Source: Archaeoglobus sp. JdFR-24
GTDB taxonomy: Archaea > Halobacteriota > Archaeoglobi > Archaeoglobales > Archaeoglobaceae
Assembly (NCBI GenBank): GCA_002011215.1
Contig: MTML01000040.1
Span: forward strand, 1 to 64,000
Direction: 5' to 3'
Length of the DNA stretch: 64,000 nt
Shown: one piece after another, positions 63,223 to 64,000 of the stretch
Position numbering within the stretch: position 1 is the first letter of the stretch
Layout of the letters: every line of letters starts with the position of its first letter
Translations under genes and position numbers: made by a program
Notes under the pieces: model-generated
The model's input: only the letters and a program-made list of their open reading frames with translations
What the model was told of the DNA's origin: nothing
Database searches by the model: none

Positions 63223-63981
63223 ATGAAAGCTAAGGTTTACGATCTCAAAGGTGAAGTTGTTGAAGAAATAGAACTTCCGGCAGTTTTTGAAACAGAACTC
63301 AGGCCGGATATAATTAAAAAAGCCGTTCATGCCATACAGAGTAGAAGAAGGCAGCCTTATGGACCAAATCCACTATCAGGCATAAATTATTCAGCAGAAA
63401 ATTGGGGACCTGGACATGGATTTGCAAGGGTTCCCAGGCTGAAAACTGGTAGAAGGGCTGCCAAGGTCCCTCAGGCCGTAAAAGGAAGGGCCCCACACCC
63501 TCCGAAAGTACAGAAAGTATGGGAGGAGAAGATTAACAAAAAAGAAATGAGAAAAGCTCTTTGTTCTGCAATAGCAGCAACTGTGAATCCCGAACTTGTA
63601 TCTGAAAGATCACACGTTTTTTCAGGTGAGTTGCCCAAGGTTGTATCTGATGAAATTCACGGACTTAAAAAGACAAAAGAAGTTATCGAGGTTTTCAAAG
63701 CTATAGGAGTTTATGAGGATGTTGAAAGGGCCAAAGCCAGGAAAAGAGTGAGAGCTGGTAAGGGGAAGATGAGGGGTAGAAAGTACGTTGGTAAGAAAAG
63801 TGTCCTTCTTATTGTTGGTGAAAATTCGGATATAATCAGGGCTGCAAGGAATCTTCCAGGTGTTGACGTTGCGGTTGCAAGGAATCTGAATGTTGAGCTA
63901 CTCGCTCCTGGTGCAAACGTCGGGAGGCTAACTGTATGGTCAAAGTCTGCGATTGATTATCTGGAGGGGTGGTTATGCTGA
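63223..63981 (+). CDS. rpl4: Large-subunit ribosomal protein L4
   Basis: A 252-residue archaeal uL4. Typical segments are RPDIIKKAVHAIQSRRRQPYG, the extended rRNA-binding loop around GHGFARVPRLKTGRRAAKVP, and the C-terminal VDVAVARNLNVELLAPGAN. ATG 63223 has ggtgat ahead; a TTG one codon earlier is less likely. Its end overlaps the start of rpl23 by seven bases. Confidence 0.97.
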   Translation: MKAKVYDLKGEVVEEIELPAVFETELRPDIIKKAVHAIQSRRRQPYGPNPLSGINYSAENWGPGHGFARVPRLKTGRRAAKVPQAVKGRAPHPPKVQKVWEEKINKKEMRKALCSAIAATVNPELVSERSHVFSGELPKVVSDEIHGLKKTKEVIEVFKAIGVYEDVERAKARKRVRAGKGKMRGRKYVGKKSVLLIVGENSDIIRAARNLPGVDVAVARNLNVELLAPGANVGRLTVWSKSAIDYLEGWLC

Positions 63982-64000
63982 TAAAAAGTTTTATTGTTAC
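63975..64000 (+). CDS. rpl23: Large-subunit ribosomal protein L23, first residues only
   Basis: ATG 63975, inside the end of rpl4 and behind ggaggggtgg, opens a frame MLIKSFIV that runs off the window. Gene order L3-L4-L23 and the short match to archaeal L23 N-termini support the call. Confidence 0.75.

Overview
The window is a piece of an archaeal chromosome, most likely from the Archaeoglobaceae (Euryarchaeota). The grounds are archaeal-only machinery (KEOPS Pcc1, RadB, Cdc48/VAT, AglB, geranylgeranyl reductase, archaeal ProS, NMD3, Dph6, pyruvoyl arginine decarboxylase), archaeal TATA boxes with several probable leaderless starts, and close agreement of the malate dehydrogenase, alanine dehydrogenase and methylmalonyl-CoA gene cluster with what I remember of Archaeoglobus fulgidus. 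Base composition is moderately AT-rich. I cannot name the species.

Layout. 0-1.8 kb: a zinc-ribbon gene cut by the window edge, KEOPS pcc1 and a RecJ/DHH nuclease. 1.9-8.7 kb: fatty-acid/acyl-CoA oxidation (acyl-CoA dehydrogenase; thiolase; DUF35 partner; a 3-hydroxyacyl-CoA dehydrogenase/enoyl-CoA hydratase fusion; EtfBA). 8.9-18.1 kb: RadB, LarC, a Cdc48 ATPase, a PRC-barrel protein, a DUF1614 membrane protein, a 2-enoate-reductase-like flavoenzyme, a methyltransferase, MoaD and a nitroreductase. 18.2-21.4 kb: tungsten aldehyde:ferredoxin oxidoreductase and a Leu/Glu-type amino-acid dehydrogenase. 21.4-26.8 kb: a minus-strand propionyl/methylmalonyl-CoA operon (B12 subunit, epimerase, carboxyltransferase, a 42-residue small protein, biotin carrier, mutase, DUF445).

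27.3-37.7 kb is a surface-glycan/N-glycosylation island: flippase, two alkaline-phosphatase-superfamily proteins, three glycosyltransferases and the oligosaccharyltransferase AglB. It is followed by tRNA-Glu(CTC), arginine decarboxylase, geranylgeranyl reductase plus ferredoxin, ProS and two integral membrane proteins. 43.7-50.3 kb holds alanine dehydrogenase, Dph6, rubredoxin plus A-type flavoprotein (oxygen defence), a CCG-domain plus LUD/FeS pair (lactate-oxidation type) and malate dehydrogenase.

50.4-56 kb is the accessory region. An apparently intact DNA methyltransferase lies upstream of a winged-helix-like gene, a PD-(D/E)XK nuclease frameshifted in a run of eight A, and a second nuclease gene with four readable lesions. 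Next come an IS110-type element with a frameshifted transposase and a second, older, decayed IS element. I read this as a restriction-modification locus decaying to a lone methylase.

56-64 kb returns to core genes: a Trm5/Taw2-family tRNA-modifying enzyme, NMD3, a SIMPL protein, an HdrD-like Fe-S oxidoreductase, an unrecognised protein, and the start of the large ribosomal operon (SPOUT methyltransferase, L3, L4, start of L23).

The acyl-CoA dehydrogenase, hydratase/dehydrogenase, thiolase and Etf can run beta-oxidation; the methylmalonyl-CoA set handles propionyl-CoA from odd-chain or branched substrates; AOR, the amino-acid dehydrogenases and the LUD/CCG oxidoreductases feed electrons and carbon into the same organotrophic metabolism.
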